A stretch of 46,742 nucleotides of DNA from a virus, in the IMG/VR virus record IMGVR_UViG_3300042557_001811, positions 1 to 46,742 of that record. One strand, 5' to 3'. Positions 13,289-21,500 of this stretch are shown here, one piece after another. The position numbers and the translations under genes are program-made. Position 1 is the stretch's first letter; every line of letters begins with the position of its first letter. The notes beneath the pieces are model-generated. The model made no database searches. It worked only from the letters and a program-made list of their open reading frames with translations, and was not told the DNA's origin.

Positions 13289-13639
13289 ATGACACAAGGA
13301 GAAATGTTTTCTGATTTGGCACTAGAACAACAATACGATAATATGATAAAAGCATTAGATATGAAACAAGAAACACCTGAAGAAGCTGCTGAAAGATTTT
13401 ATCCTATACCCAAAGGAGGTTCAATATGGAATCCATCAGAAGATGATTGTATTAAAGCAAATAAACAAGAAGGATTTATTGAAGGTACTAAATGGCAAGC
13501 AGAAAGAATGTATAGTAAGGAAGATTTAAAAGAAGCTTTTGAAGCGGGTCATAAAAAAGGATTTAGTGGTTATCCAAATACAGAGAATTGGAAAGAATTA
13601 CCTTTTGAAAAATGGTTTGAACAATTTAAAAAGAAATAA
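13289..13639 (+). CDS. Hypothetical paralogue with AKWQAER-YSxEE module (116 aa)
   Basis: A 116-residue acidic protein: ETPEEAAERFYP, then GTKWQAERMYSKEDLKEAFE, then WFEQFKKK at the end. It shares this frame with the end of the gene before and with the gene after, so the three are tandem paralogues. I use ATG 13289, 1 base after the preceding stop; an upstream in-frame start lies inside the previous gene. Function unknown. Confidence 0.65.
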   Translation: MTQGEMFSDLALEQQYDNMIKALDMKQETPEEAAERFYPIPKGGSIWNPSEDDCIKANKQEGFIEGTKWQAERMYSKEDLKEAFEAGHKKGFSGYPNTENWKELPFEKWFEQFKKK

Positions 13640-13642
13640 GAT

Positions 13643-13978
13643 ATGAATAACAATTTAGAATTTGAAAATGAAGACCCATCTCCTGATAGTATAGAAGACA
13701 ATCATCCAAGAACTAATTATGGAGAAGGTTATGGTGGTAAAGAAACACTTGAAGAAGTTGCCCATGAAATGCTTGTTGATTATGGAATTAAGTCAATAGG
13801 TCAAAGTATAGGAGTTTCAACAGTTAAAAAACTTATGGTGGATATGGCTAAATGGCAAGCAGAAAGAAGGTATAGTGAGGAAGAAGTGTTAAACATTTTA
13901 CAAGAGTTTAAAAGGTATTTATCTTTTGGAGATGAAATTTCACAAGCAGAATGGTTTGAACAATTTAAAAAGAAGTAA
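13643..13978 (+). CDS. Hypothetical paralogue with AKWQAER-YSEEE module (111 aa)
   Basis: A 111-residue member of the same tandem set: ETLEEVAHEML, then MAKWQAERRYSEEEVLNILQ, then AEWFEQFKKK at the end. Residues 1-30 are specific to this copy and acidic. It is the last gene of the accessory block. A tRNA gene follows 6 bases after the stop, so no terminator separates them. Confidence 0.65.
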   Translation: MNNNLEFENEDPSPDSIEDNHPRTNYGEGYGGKETLEEVAHEMLVDYGIKSIGQSIGVSTVKKLMVDMAKWQAERRYSEEEVLNILQEFKRYLSFGDEISQAEWFEQFKKK

Positions 13979-13984
13979 AAAAAA

Positions 13985-14056
13985 GGTTCTATAGTTAAAT
14001 GGATATAACTACAGATTTCTAATCTGTCATTCTTGGTTCGACTCCAGGTAGAACTA
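13985..14056 (+). tRNA. tRNA-Arg (anticodon UCU)
   Basis: The acceptor stem GGTTCTA/TAGAACT ends in a G-T pair. The D stem is GTTA/TAAC, the anticodon stem ACAGA/TCTGT has loop TTTCTAA (anticodon TCT), and the T stem CTTGG/CCAGG carries loop TTCGACT. The discriminator is A and no CCA is encoded. It reads AGA, a codon used heavily by this AT-rich genome. It stands alone between the accessory and replication regions. Confidence 0.9.
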
Positions 14057-14081
14057 CAAACATTTAAATAAAAATTAAGTT

Positions 14082-15176
14082 ATGTCAATTAAAAAAGATT
14101 CAGTACAAGAACAAGCATTAAGTATTATAGAAAATTATAAAAAATGTAGTGTTGGTATTTCAATGGGTGTAGGTAAAACTAGAATTGGAATAAAACATTT
14201 AATAAAAAACTATCATGTTTTTATAAAGGTTTTAGTGGTAATACCAAAACTTTCAATAAAAGATTCTTGGCATACAGAATTAAAAAAAATGGAAGTTGAA
14301 TTTTTACAAGATCATATAACTTTTACCACTTATCTTTCTTTAAATAAAAAAGATCCAAATGATTATGATATAGTATATTTAGATGAATGCCATAATATTC
14401 TACCACATCATGAAAACTTTCTTAATAACTATAATCAAAAGCTACTTGGTTTAAGCGGAACATTACCGGTTTTTCAAAATAGTGAAAAGTATAAGCTAAT
14501 TCAAAAACATTGTCCAACTGTATTTAAATTTTCAGTTGATGAAGCTACAGAGCAAAAAATACTAAATGATTATCGGATTGTAGTACATAAACTTAATTTA
14601 AATAAGTTAAAAACACTTAAGAAAAAAACAAAAGCTGGTAAATTTTGGTACACATCTGAATATAACGATTATACTAGATTATCAAATCTTTTAGAAGAAG
14701 CTGAAACTCCCAAACAAAAACAATTTTATTCTATTTTTAGAATGCGAGCTTTAATGAGTTATCCAACTAAAGAAGAATATTTGGTTAGTATATTAAATGA
14801 TATAAACGATAAATGTATTATATTTGCTAATACTCAAGAGCAAGCAGATAGAATTTGTAAACACAGTTATCACTCAAATAATGATAATTCTGAAGAAAAT
14901 TTAAGACTGTTTAAAGAAGGTACAATAAAAAAATTGTCTTGTATAGCACAACTAAATGAAGGTGTATCAATACCAGAACTTAAAGTGGGAATTATAATGC
15001 ATTCTTATGGTAATGAAAGAAAATCTACACAAAGAATTGGAAGACTTTTAAGATTAAATCCTGATCAAATATCTGTTTGCCATATACTTTGTTATAAAGA
15101 TTCAGTTGATGAGATATGGGTTGATAAAGCACTTGAAGGTTTAGATAAATCAAAAATAGAATACTTAACTTATTAA
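14082..15176 (+). CDS. SF2 helicase (SNF2/DEAD-like)
   Basis: A 364-residue superfamily 2 helicase. Motif I is GISMGVGKTR (GVGKT at 29-33), motif II VYLDECHN near residue 100 (DECH, a DEAH-type box) and motif III GLSGTLP. The second RecA fold includes KCIIFANTQEQADRI and motif VI STQRIGRLLR near residue 325. At this length it is nearly only the two RecA domains. Helicases of this compact SNF2-like type belong to the replication and recombination set of crAss-like and other phages, acting on branched DNA or displacing proteins. It is the first gene of the replication block. Confidence 0.9.
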   Translation: MSIKKDSVQEQALSIIENYKKCSVGISMGVGKTRIGIKHLIKNYHVFIKVLVVIPKLSIKDSWHTELKKMEVEFLQDHITFTTYLSLNKKDPNDYDIVYLDECHNILPHHENFLNNYNQKLLGLSGTLPVFQNSEKYKLIQKHCPTVFKFSVDEATEQKILNDYRIVVHKLNLNKLKTLKKKTKAGKFWYTSEYNDYTRLSNLLEEAETPKQKQFYSIFRMRALMSYPTKEEYLVSILNDINDKCIIFANTQEQADRICKHSYHSNNDNSEENLRLFKEGTIKKLSCIAQLNEGVSIPELKVGIIMHSYGNERKSTQRIGRLLRLNPDQISVCHILCYKDSVDEIWVDKALEGLDKSKIEYLTY

Positions 15177-15177
15177 T

Positions 15178-15438
15178 ATGATACGCGATTTAAATGACCT
15201 TGATTACATAAAAAGAAAAACAGTTGAAGAATGTTGTGAATTATCACATGCTTTGATGCAAAGTATAAATAAACCTAAACTAGATAATTGTAAACAAATT
15301 GAAGATGAAATAGCAGATTTACTAATGTGGTTAAAACAATTAACTGCATACTATAATAATGATTATATTGTTAATAGAATAATAGAAAAAAAACAAATTT
15401 ATTTTAAAGATGAAAAAATTAAATCCGATAATATCTGA
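15178..15438 (+). CDS. MazG-like nucleotide pyrophosphohydrolase
   Basis: An 86-residue helical protein with the MazG metal-binding pattern: VEECCELSHAL (ExxE) near residues 16-26 and QIEDEIADLLMWL (ExxD) near 40-52. Small MazG-like enzymes cleave dNTPs or alarmones to monophosphates and pyrophosphate. In phages they may keep the nucleotide pool clean or lower (p)ppGpp. A second MazG-like gene is at 31217. It starts 1 base after the helicase and overlaps the next gene by 29 bases. Confidence 0.75.
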   Translation: MIRDLNDLDYIKRKTVEECCELSHALMQSINKPKLDNCKQIEDEIADLLMWLKQLTAYYNNDYIVNRIIEKKQIYFKDEKIKSDNI

Positions 15439-15859
15439 TCCGGGTGATGAACAAGATGGTTCTCACATTATAGCTCAAAGCGACAATATTTATCTTCAAA
15501 TTAGTGCTAAAAATGGAAACTTTGATTTTCCAATTGGGACTAATAAAATTAGATTTGAAAATTTTATGCGTTCTGTACCAGATGGTGTAAAATTAGATGT
15601 TTATATTTCTTATAGTACAAATAAAGCAAGTAACGCACAATTAGCAAGAATACATGCTATGTGCAGAGAATTAGCAAATTCAATAGGTTACACTTTTGAT
15701 GAAATTAAGAAATTAATAAAAGACAGATCAGGTCTTTATTACATTAATAACAATAAACGTTATTATAGATCTTTTGCAGATTGTGACAAAATGGAACTAA
15801 ACATGGCAATTCAGTCTTGTATTGAAATTGGAGATTTCAATAATATAAACTTAAGATAA
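15410..15859 (+). CDS. Recombination-protein-like (possibly NinB-like), uncertain
   Basis: A 149-residue protein. Residues 1-60 are beta-rich. The second half has ASNAQLARIHAMCRELANSI, GYTFDEIKKLIKDRSGLYY and KMELNMAIQSCIEIGD. A helix starting with a phrase like SNAQLARIHAMC, followed by a small globular part ending in a helical pair, recalls phage NinB/Orf-type recombination mediators, which help load recombinases on SSB-coated DNA. The resemblance is from memory and weak. It lies inside the replication operon and is convergent with the minus-strand gene after it, overlapping it by 9 bases. Confidence 0.55.
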   Translation: MKKLNPIISDPGDEQDGSHIIAQSDNIYLQISAKNGNFDFPIGTNKIRFENFMRSVPDGVKLDVYISYSTNKASNAQLARIHAMCRELANSIGYTFDEIKKLIKDRSGLYYINNNKRYYRSFADCDKMELNMAIQSCIEIGDFNNINLR

Positions 15860-16267
15860 ATTGTTTCCCATTTTTTGATATAATTCTTTAATCTTTACTG
15901 AGTTATTATCTTTAAAAGCTTGCATTAAATCTTCAATTTCTTGATTACTTATATTAACTTTATTTTTAGTAACTAAATTTTGCTCATAAGCATGTGATCT
16001 GAGAAGCTGCTGTAAAGCAAAGAGAGTGTAAACATTAGATTCAATAGAATTTAAGTTTACACTTTCTGCTTCTTTTCTATCTGTAGATAAAAGTTTTTCA
16101 AACTTTTTAAACATATCCGGAATTGATGTTTTATCTTCAATCAAATCTGTTATAAAGTAAAGAATTATTCTTTCTAAACCAAGAATAAAACCAGTATTAA
16201 CTTCTACGTTTTTAATATTTTGAGTTAAATCGTAGGATTCAGGTAGTGCGTTAATTTTATTGTCCAT
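15851..16267 (-). CDS. Hypothetical protein, lone minus-strand gene (138 aa)
   Basis: A 138-residue, mostly helical acidic protein starting MDNKINALPESYDLTQNIKN. A central helix bears hydrophobic heptads (GFILGLERIILYFITDLIED) and the C-terminus is charged (EIEDLMQAFKDNNSVKIKEL). It has no recognised domain and no signal peptide. It is the only minus-strand gene within 37 kb of plus-strand genes and has its own TAnnTTTG promoter box, so it is expressed separately from the replication genes. This suggests a regulatory or exclusion role, but there is no direct evidence. Confidence 0.7.
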   Translation of the reverse strand: MDNKINALPESYDLTQNIKNVEVNTGFILGLERIILYFITDLIEDKTSIPDMFKKFEKLLSTDRKEAESVNLNSIESNVYTLFALQQLLRSHAYEQNLVTKNKVNISNQEIEDLMQAFKDNNSVKIKELYQKMGNNLS

Positions 16268-16284
16268 TTTATTTTTAATTTAAA

Positions 16285-16292
16285 CAAATATA
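16285..16292 (-). promoter_or_regulatory. Minus-strand promoter -7 box
   Basis: On the minus strand, TATATTTG fits TAnnTTTG and lies 17 bases before the ATG at 16267. It is in the 45-base gap between this gene and the divergent ung gene. Confidence 0.5.
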
Positions 16293-16312
16293 CATATAAA
16301 TACAAGATATAC

Positions 16313-16999
16313 ATGCATATAACAGAAATAAAAGAAAAGTTATCAGAATTATTTTTAAGTCATAACTGGCATTTATTAAATTTCTTTCTTAATCAGCTTG
16401 AATTTTCTATACTTATAGATTATTTAATAGAAGAAAAAAAGAATGGTTTTGTATCAACACCAAGATTTAAAGAATGTTTTAATGGCATATTAACATGTCC
16501 TCCGGATAATATAAAAGTAATTATCATTGGTCAGGATCCCTATCCACAACCAGATGTAGCTGATGGTATTGCGTTCAGTTGTAGTAAAACAATGAAGGAA
16601 CAACCATCATTAAGGTATATATTTAATGAAATTGAAAAAATGTACCCGGATGGGTATAAAAGAGACCCAAACCTACAAAAGTGGACCCGACAGGGTATAA
16701 TTATGTATAATACGGCACTTACTTGTAGAGTTAATGAAATTGGTAGTCACTATCATATATGGAAAGGATTCACGTCATTTTTTTTAAACCATATCAATAA
16801 TAATCATAAAGATTGTATAGCAGTTCTTTTAGGCAAAAAAGCCGAAGAATGGTCTAATACTTTATATAATTTAGATATAATAAAAGTGTCACATCCAGCT
16901 TCAGCTGCATATTCAAAAGGTACTTGGAATAGTAATAATCTTTTTATTGATATAAATAAAAAGCTGGAAAAACTTGGGAAAACCCCTATAGATTGGTAA
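16313..16999 (+). CDS. ung: Uracil-DNA glycosylase, family 1
   Basis: A 228-residue protein with the UDG water-activating motif IIGQDPYP at residues 71-78 (catalytic Asp75), GIAFSC, the conserved LRYIFNEIEKMYPDGY, WTRQGIIMYNTALT, and the loop motif VSHPASAAYSKG near residue 195 in place of the canonical HPSPLS. The catalytic histidine is kept. It removes uracil from DNA, opening base-excision repair, and protects a phage whose DNA contains thymine. The length fits the family (220-230). It starts a new run of plus-strand genes divergent from the gene at 15851. Confidence 0.92.
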   Translation: MHITEIKEKLSELFLSHNWHLLNFFLNQLEFSILIDYLIEEKKNGFVSTPRFKECFNGILTCPPDNIKVIIIGQDPYPQPDVADGIAFSCSKTMKEQPSLRYIFNEIEKMYPDGYKRDPNLQKWTRQGIIMYNTALTCRVNEIGSHYHIWKGFTSFFLNHINNNHKDCIAVLLGKKAEEWSNTLYNLDIIKVSHPASAAYSKGTWNSNNLFIDINKKLEKLGKTPIDW

Positions 17000-17009
17000 A
17001 TTTGTTTTT

Positions 17010-17627
17010 ATGTGGGAACTACTCCAAAAAATTTTAGAGAATAAAATATCACCAGATGCATGTTTATTTTTATTCTCTGTTAGAGAAAGCGTTAACTGTC
17101 CTTATGTTAATGCAAATAAATGTATAGAACAACTTGTCTATGCTGAGTTTATAGTATATACAAAAGATAGTAATGTTGCTAGCAATAAGCAACTAACAAT
17201 AACAGATAAAGGAATGAACTTTATCTATATGTTAGACAACTTCTTTATAAAAGCTAAAGCAAGAACAAATACCCAGATTATGGGTAAAGATTTTTTGGAA
17301 AATATAGAAAAGTATAGATGTATTTTTCCTAAAGCAAAATTACCAAGTGGTATGCCGGCTAGAAATAATACTAAAGCATTGTCTGAATCTTTCAGATGGT
17401 TTTTTGCTACTTTTGATTATACATGGGAAGAAGTACATAAAGCAACAGAAATGTATGTAAAAGAATATGCAAGTAATAATTACTTGTATATGATGACAAG
17501 TCAATACTTTATTTCTAAACAAGACAAACATAAAGTAAAAAAATCAACATTGGCCGATTATTGTGATTTAACTAGAGATGGTGTTGATACTACTAATCAA
17601 AGTTTCTTTAAAGAAAAAGTAGTATGA
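17010..17627 (+). CDS. Winged-helix protein next to DnaB, possible helicase loader
   Basis: A 205-residue protein. Residues 10-75 look like a winged helix (SPDACLFLFSVRES, NANKCIEQLVYAEFIVY, QLTITDKGMNFIYML). Residues 95-165 are helical with aromatic residues (SFRWFFATFDYTWEEVHKAT) and the C-terminus is basic, then acidic. Its stop overlaps the start of the DnaB-type helicase gene by 4 bases. That coupling makes a role as helicase loader or DnaB accessory protein plausible; the sequence itself shows no ATP-binding motif. Confidence 0.65.
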   Translation: MWELLQKILENKISPDACLFLFSVRESVNCPYVNANKCIEQLVYAEFIVYTKDSNVASNKQLTITDKGMNFIYMLDNFFIKAKARTNTQIMGKDFLENIEKYRCIFPKAKLPSGMPARNNTKALSESFRWFFATFDYTWEEVHKATEMYVKEYASNNYLYMMTSQYFISKQDKHKVKKSTLADYCDLTRDGVDTTNQSFFKEKVV

Positions 17628-18574
17628 GTGAAAAACTATGGGATGGTCAACACGCATCTTTCAATGAAGCATTAAAATATATTAAGAATAGACAAGCCGG
17701 AAATGACAAATCTATCCATACTCCCTGGCCAAAATTTAATGATGCAACAGTTGATGGTTTAGAATGGAATAGCCTTACAGTTATTGCCGCAAGACCCGGT
17801 TCAGGTAAAACTTTAATTAAAGACCAAATCATAAGAGAATCTTTTGCTCTTAATCCAAATGATGATTACAGAGTATTAGAGTTTCAGTTTGAGATGGTTG
17901 GCAGAAATTCCGCAATTAGAGAATTTACTTCTATAACCGGTAAATCATATAAAGAATTAACCAGTGCTTCAGGTTCAAGAGTTTTAGACAGCACTATAAA
18001 TCAATGCTATGAATACGCTAAAAAGAGAGTAAAGTATCCTATTGATGTAATAGGAACACCGCTTACAGTAAATCAAATGCGTGATCAAATTGATTTATAT
18101 ATGAATTACCATAAAGGTAAAAAAACAATAATAACACTTGATCATACATTACTTGTCAAAAAAGCTCCTTACCAAAAAGATAGACTAGATACTTTATTTG
18201 AACTTGGTGAATTTTTTACTCAATGTAAAAGAGATTATCCCTGTTTATTTATAACTTTATCTCAATTAAATAGAAATGTAGAGGACCCAGAAAGAGCAAT
18301 AGATGGTAAATATGGTAATTATATTACAGAACAAGACATATTTGGATCAGATGCTATGCTGCAACATGCAGATAATTTAATTGGCATAAACAGACCGGCG
18401 CATAGAAAAATTAGATTTTATGGTCCGGACCGATATGTAATTGAAGATGACAGTGTTTTAGTATTTCATTTTTTAAAAGCTAGAAATGGAGATACTAGAA
18501 TAAGTTTCTTTAAAGGTTTATTTAGTACAATGGAGATTATAGAAATACCAACACCTCAAACACAATCAAGATGA
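17624..18574 (+). CDS. DnaB-type replicative helicase
   Basis: A 316-residue RecA-fold helicase. Walker A is IAARPGSGKT (RPGSGKT at 57-63), followed by a glutamate-containing FQFEMVGRNSAIRE, which fits the DnaB motif 1a region. Walker B is TIITLDHTLLV near residue 165 and motif 3 is FITLSQLNRNVEDPE, with a final arginine-rich part. The N-terminal primase-binding domain of bacterial DnaB is missing, as is common in phage versions. It unwinds the duplex at the fork as a hexamer. It overlaps its neighbours by 4 bases on both sides. Confidence 0.92.
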   Translation: MSEKLWDGQHASFNEALKYIKNRQAGNDKSIHTPWPKFNDATVDGLEWNSLTVIAARPGSGKTLIKDQIIRESFALNPNDDYRVLEFQFEMVGRNSAIREFTSITGKSYKELTSASGSRVLDSTINQCYEYAKKRVKYPIDVIGTPLTVNQMRDQIDLYMNYHKGKKTIITLDHTLLVKKAPYQKDRLDTLFELGEFFTQCKRDYPCLFITLSQLNRNVEDPERAIDGKYGNYITEQDIFGSDAMLQHADNLIGINRPAHRKIRFYGPDRYVIEDDSVLVFHFLKARNGDTRISFFKGLFSTMEIIEIPTPQTQSR

Positions 18575-19101
18575 TTAATACAAAAAGTAAAGAAAATCAA
18601 ATTACATCTGACGAAAGAAGATTGAAAGTCTTAGAATTAAGACAAGAACATCAACCTTATTTTGACGCAGAACATATTAGTGATGCTATATTTATACCCA
18701 AAATGGCATACAGACCTCCAGGTAAAGATGAACTACACATTAGTTTCTTTGCCAGTGAGTTACAAAAAACACAAGATATTTATACTGAATTTGTAAGTAG
18801 CGCTTATGAATGTGAAGACCCAAAAAGAACTCTATATTTGTTTAGACACAATCCCTTTTGGTCAGATGAATATGAGCTAATTGTATCTAACGCTGGTTTT
18901 CAAAGATACTTAGTACCTGTAAGTGAGTTAAAAATAATTAATGATATTACAAACAGAGGTAAAAAAAAGAATCAAAGTAAAGTTTCCGATAATGAAATTG
19001 AAAACCCAGAATGGAAATATTCTAATATTGGCATAGTAGATGCTTTAGATAGAATTACTGGAGTTTTAACTGAAATCAAAGAATTAATTAAAAAAAAGTA
19101 A
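18571..19101 (+). CDS. Hypothetical replication-operon protein (176 aa)
   Basis: A 176-residue protein with an acidic, charged N-terminus (SDERRLKVLELRQEH), a beta-rich core with conserved-looking aromatic residues (AYRPPGKDELHISFFASELQ, FRHNPFWSDEYELIVSN) and a helical, lysine-rich C-terminus (ALDRITGVLTEIKELIKKK). It lies between the helicase and the Sak4-like ATPase, overlapping the helicase gene by 4 bases. I do not recognise it. Position suggests a replisome partner. Confidence 0.65.
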   Translation: MINTKSKENQITSDERRLKVLELRQEHQPYFDAEHISDAIFIPKMAYRPPGKDELHISFFASELQKTQDIYTEFVSSAYECEDPKRTLYLFRHNPFWSDEYELIVSNAGFQRYLVPVSELKIINDITNRGKKKNQSKVSDNEIENPEWKYSNIGIVDALDRITGVLTEIKELIKKK

Positions 19102-19111
19102 AAAAATAAAC

Positions 19112-19795
19112 ATGGCACATAGTATATTAGTGATCGCAGAATCTGGTTCTGGTAAATCAACATCCATCAGGAATTTAGATCCAAAAGAAACAGTAATTGT
19201 TAATATTGCAAATAAACCTTTACCATTTAAAGGTTGGAAGAGTAAATATAAAACGTTAAACAAAGAAAATCCAGATGGAAATTTAGTAAATGTATCTTCA
19301 GGGCCCGGTGTTATGAAAACAATGGCCCACGTAAATGAAAAAATGCCACATATCAAAAATTTAATTATTGATGACTGGCAGTATATGTCAAGCTTTGAGT
19401 ACTTTGATAAAGCGTCTGAAAAGGGATATGATAAATTTACATCTATTGCAGCTAATCTAGCTGCAGTAGCAAAATATCCTAAAGACTTGAGAGAGGACTT
19501 ATATATATTTTTTCTGACCCATTCTGAAGATAGCACGGATATTAATGGTAAAAGAAAAATTAAAGCTAAAACAGTGGGTAAAATGATTGATAATGCTCTT
19601 ACATTAGAGGGTCTATTCTCAATTGTATTATTCGGTAAAGTAATTAAACAAGAAGATGGTAGTTTATCATACGTGTTTGCAACCAAAACAGATGGTGAAA
19701 CAACATGTAAAACACCAATGGAAATGTTTGATCAGGAATTTATTCCTAATGATTTGGCATTTGTAAAAGAATGCATTAAAAAATATGAAAATTAA
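19112..19795 (+). CDS. Sak4-like RecA-type ATPase (phage recombinase)
   Basis: A 227-residue P-loop protein with Walker A IAESGSGKST at residues 8-17, Walker B KNLIIDDWQYM near residue 90 and a sensor-like IFFLTHSED near 140. After it comes KRKIKAKTVGKMIDN, then the FATKTDGE segment. This is the pattern of phage nucleotide-binding proteins called Sak4 or AAA_24, minimal RecA-like single-strand annealing ATPases. They work with an SSB, and here the SSB gene follows 17 bases later. It anneals or exchanges strands in phage recombination and repair. Confidence 0.8.
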   Translation: MAHSILVIAESGSGKSTSIRNLDPKETVIVNIANKPLPFKGWKSKYKTLNKENPDGNLVNVSSGPGVMKTMAHVNEKMPHIKNLIIDDWQYMSSFEYFDKASEKGYDKFTSIAANLAAVAKYPKDLREDLYIFFLTHSEDSTDINGKRKIKAKTVGKMIDNALTLEGLFSIVLFGKVIKQEDGSLSYVFATKTDGETTCKTPMEMFDQEFIPNDLAFVKECIKKYEN

Positions 19796-19812
19796 CCTTT
19801 AAACCAAAAAAA

Positions 19813-20475
19813 ATGCTAAGTACAAAAAATGTTTCATCAAATCGTGTAAGTCCAGTTCTTTCACCTGGTAACTGTAAAATCAAAATTAACAGTCTATCTT
19901 TTGAGGCAACTCCTTATGACAAAAACTCATTCAATATTGTTTTGAATGTTGAAAGTGAGCCTATAAACGGCGAATTTCAAGGATTTCTAATAGATGCCGC
20001 AAATCCAAATGGTCCTCGTTACAAAGGCCAAGTTGGAAAAGTAAGGATGACACCTTATCCGTTTAAGGATGCTGTTCTAGATAACGGTAGAAAAATCAAT
20101 AAAGATCAAGAAATTTTGAAATCTATTGCTTTTCTTGCAGATGTAACCGGTAAGAGAAATGAAGTGGATGATATCAATGTTGATACAATTGATGCCTTTA
20201 TGGACAAGTGTAAAACCATTTTTAAAAACACGGAGTACATTAATGCTTGTATTGGTGGTAGAGAATGGGAAAACACCGAAGGCTATATCAATGTAGATTT
20301 GCATTTGCCCCGCATTTCTAAAAATGGTGTACCAATGGAAAGTCTTAATTCTGAATCTAGCAGATTAATTACATTCAACTATGATGAACATGTAAGGAAA
20401 TTTGTGAAAAAAGAAGCTAATCGAGTTGATACTTTTGAAGCACCAGTAAATTCTGGAGATGATTTTGAACTCTAG
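19813..20475 (+). CDS. Single-stranded DNA-binding protein (phage type)
   Basis: A 220-residue protein. The front two thirds are beta-rich with an OB-fold-like arrangement (VLSPGNCKIKINSLSFEA, NSFNIVLNVESEPI, and YKGQVGKVRMTPYPF). The end is a disordered acidic tail closing NSGDDFEL. The start has an A-rich leader and the gene is followed by a terminator, as expected for a highly expressed SSB. It lies directly after the Sak4-like ATPase, its usual partner. This type of SSB is widespread in phages with this replication set. It coats single strands and docks partners through the tail. Confidence 0.75.
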   Translation: MLSTKNVSSNRVSPVLSPGNCKIKINSLSFEATPYDKNSFNIVLNVESEPINGEFQGFLIDAANPNGPRYKGQVGKVRMTPYPFKDAVLDNGRKINKDQEILKSIAFLADVTGKRNEVDDINVDTIDAFMDKCKTIFKNTEYINACIGGREWENTEGYINVDLHLPRISKNGVPMESLNSESSRLITFNYDEHVRKFVKKEANRVDTFEAPVNSGDDFEL

Positions 20476-20495
20476 TTTTTAATATTTAAAAATGT

Positions 20496-20525
20496 AAAAG
20501 AGCAGGTTAATAGCCTGCTCTTTTT
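20496..20525 (+). terminator. Intrinsic terminator
   Basis: AAAAGAGCAGG and CCTGCTCTTTTT pair around a TTAATAG loop, ending in a T run. It lies 21 bases after the SSB gene and just before the primase gene. It may reduce read-through and set the SSB apart as the most abundant product. Confidence 0.9.
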
Positions 20526-20531
20526 AATTTT

Positions 20532-21500
20532 ATGTATAGTACAAAAAACATTATTTTTGAAATAAATCAAGTACCAAGTTACTGGGCTTTTAAATATTAT
20601 TTAAATTTAGAGGAAGATCTTAAAGGTCAATCTGTAAAACTTAAATCTATTTGGAATCCTTTAGAAAAAACACCAAGTTTTTGCATTTATGTAAATAAAA
20701 AAGAAAACCAATACTATTTTAAAGACTTTTCATCCGGAAAATATGGTGACAAGATTACACTGGTCATGGAAATGTTTGATATTGATTATTCAAATGCCTG
20801 TAATAAAATTGTAAATGATTACAATAGTTTTGGTAAAAACAATACTATTACAAACTATGAATTAAATTTTGACTCTAAATGGCAAGTAACAAATATAAAG
20901 TTTAGAGATTGGAATACAAATGATGCAAAATATTGGCTTTCTTACAGAATTGGAAAAACTTTACTCGAAAAATATAATGTAAAACCAGTATTGGATTTTG
21001 AAATTTGTAGAGATACAAATACTAAAATAAACATCCAAACTGAATATATTTATGCTTATTGCGATAGTTCTAATGAGGCATACAAGATATATCAGCCGTT
21101 TAAGAAAAATAAATTTCTGAAGATTAAACCTTACATACAAGGTTTAGATCAACTAGACTATAATCATCCTTACTTAGTCATTTGCTCTTCGCTAAAAGAT
21201 GCAATGTGTCTCAGAAGTTTTGGTTATAATTTAGATGTTATAGCGCCGGACAGTGAAAATACACTAATTAAAGCCTATATAATTGAAAATTTAATGATTA
21301 AGTACAAAAAAATTATAACTCTTTTTGATAATGATAAAGCAGGTTTAAATGCTATTCAAAAATATAGAGATGTTTATAATATTGATGGTACTTTTCTTGA
21401 AATGAGTAAGGATATATCAGATTCTTTAAAAGAATTTGGTTATGACAAAACAAAAACTATATTAACAACAACTTTAAAAACCATATTGAAAAAAGAATGA
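20532..21500 (+). CDS. DNA primase with TOPRIM domain
   Basis: A 322-residue protein. Residues 1-100 resemble the N-terminal domain of DnaG-type primases but lack zinc cysteines (KTPSFCIYVNKKENQYYFKD then FSSGKYGDKITLVMEMF). The TOPRIM part has LVICSSLKDAMCLRSFG near residue 218, where the usual catalytic Glu is replaced by Ser, and the metal-binding ITLFDNDKAGLNAIQ near 265 (DxD). The SLKDAM variant is found in a class of phage primases, so it is probably active. It makes RNA primers for the replication fork. Its end is coupled to the rusA-like gene. Confidence 0.85.
   Translation: MYSTKNIIFEINQVPSYWAFKYYLNLEEDLKGQSVKLKSIWNPLEKTPSFCIYVNKKENQYYFKDFSSGKYGDKITLVMEMFDIDYSNACNKIVNDYNSFGKNNTITNYELNFDSKWQVTNIKFRDWNTNDAKYWLSYRIGKTLLEKYNVKPVLDFEICRDTNTKINIQTEYIYAYCDSSNEAYKIYQPFKKNKFLKIKPYIQGLDQLDYNHPYLVICSSLKDAMCLRSFGYNLDVIAPDSENTLIKAYIIENLMIKYKKIITLFDNDKAGLNAIQKYRDVYNIDGTFLEMSKDISDSLKEFGYDKTKTILTTTLKTILKKE

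Noticed and set aside
19084-19686. A 200-codon minus-strand frame opposite the Sak4-like ATPase
   Set aside because: The plus strand encodes perfect Walker motifs; the antisense product is only a mirror of that sequence.
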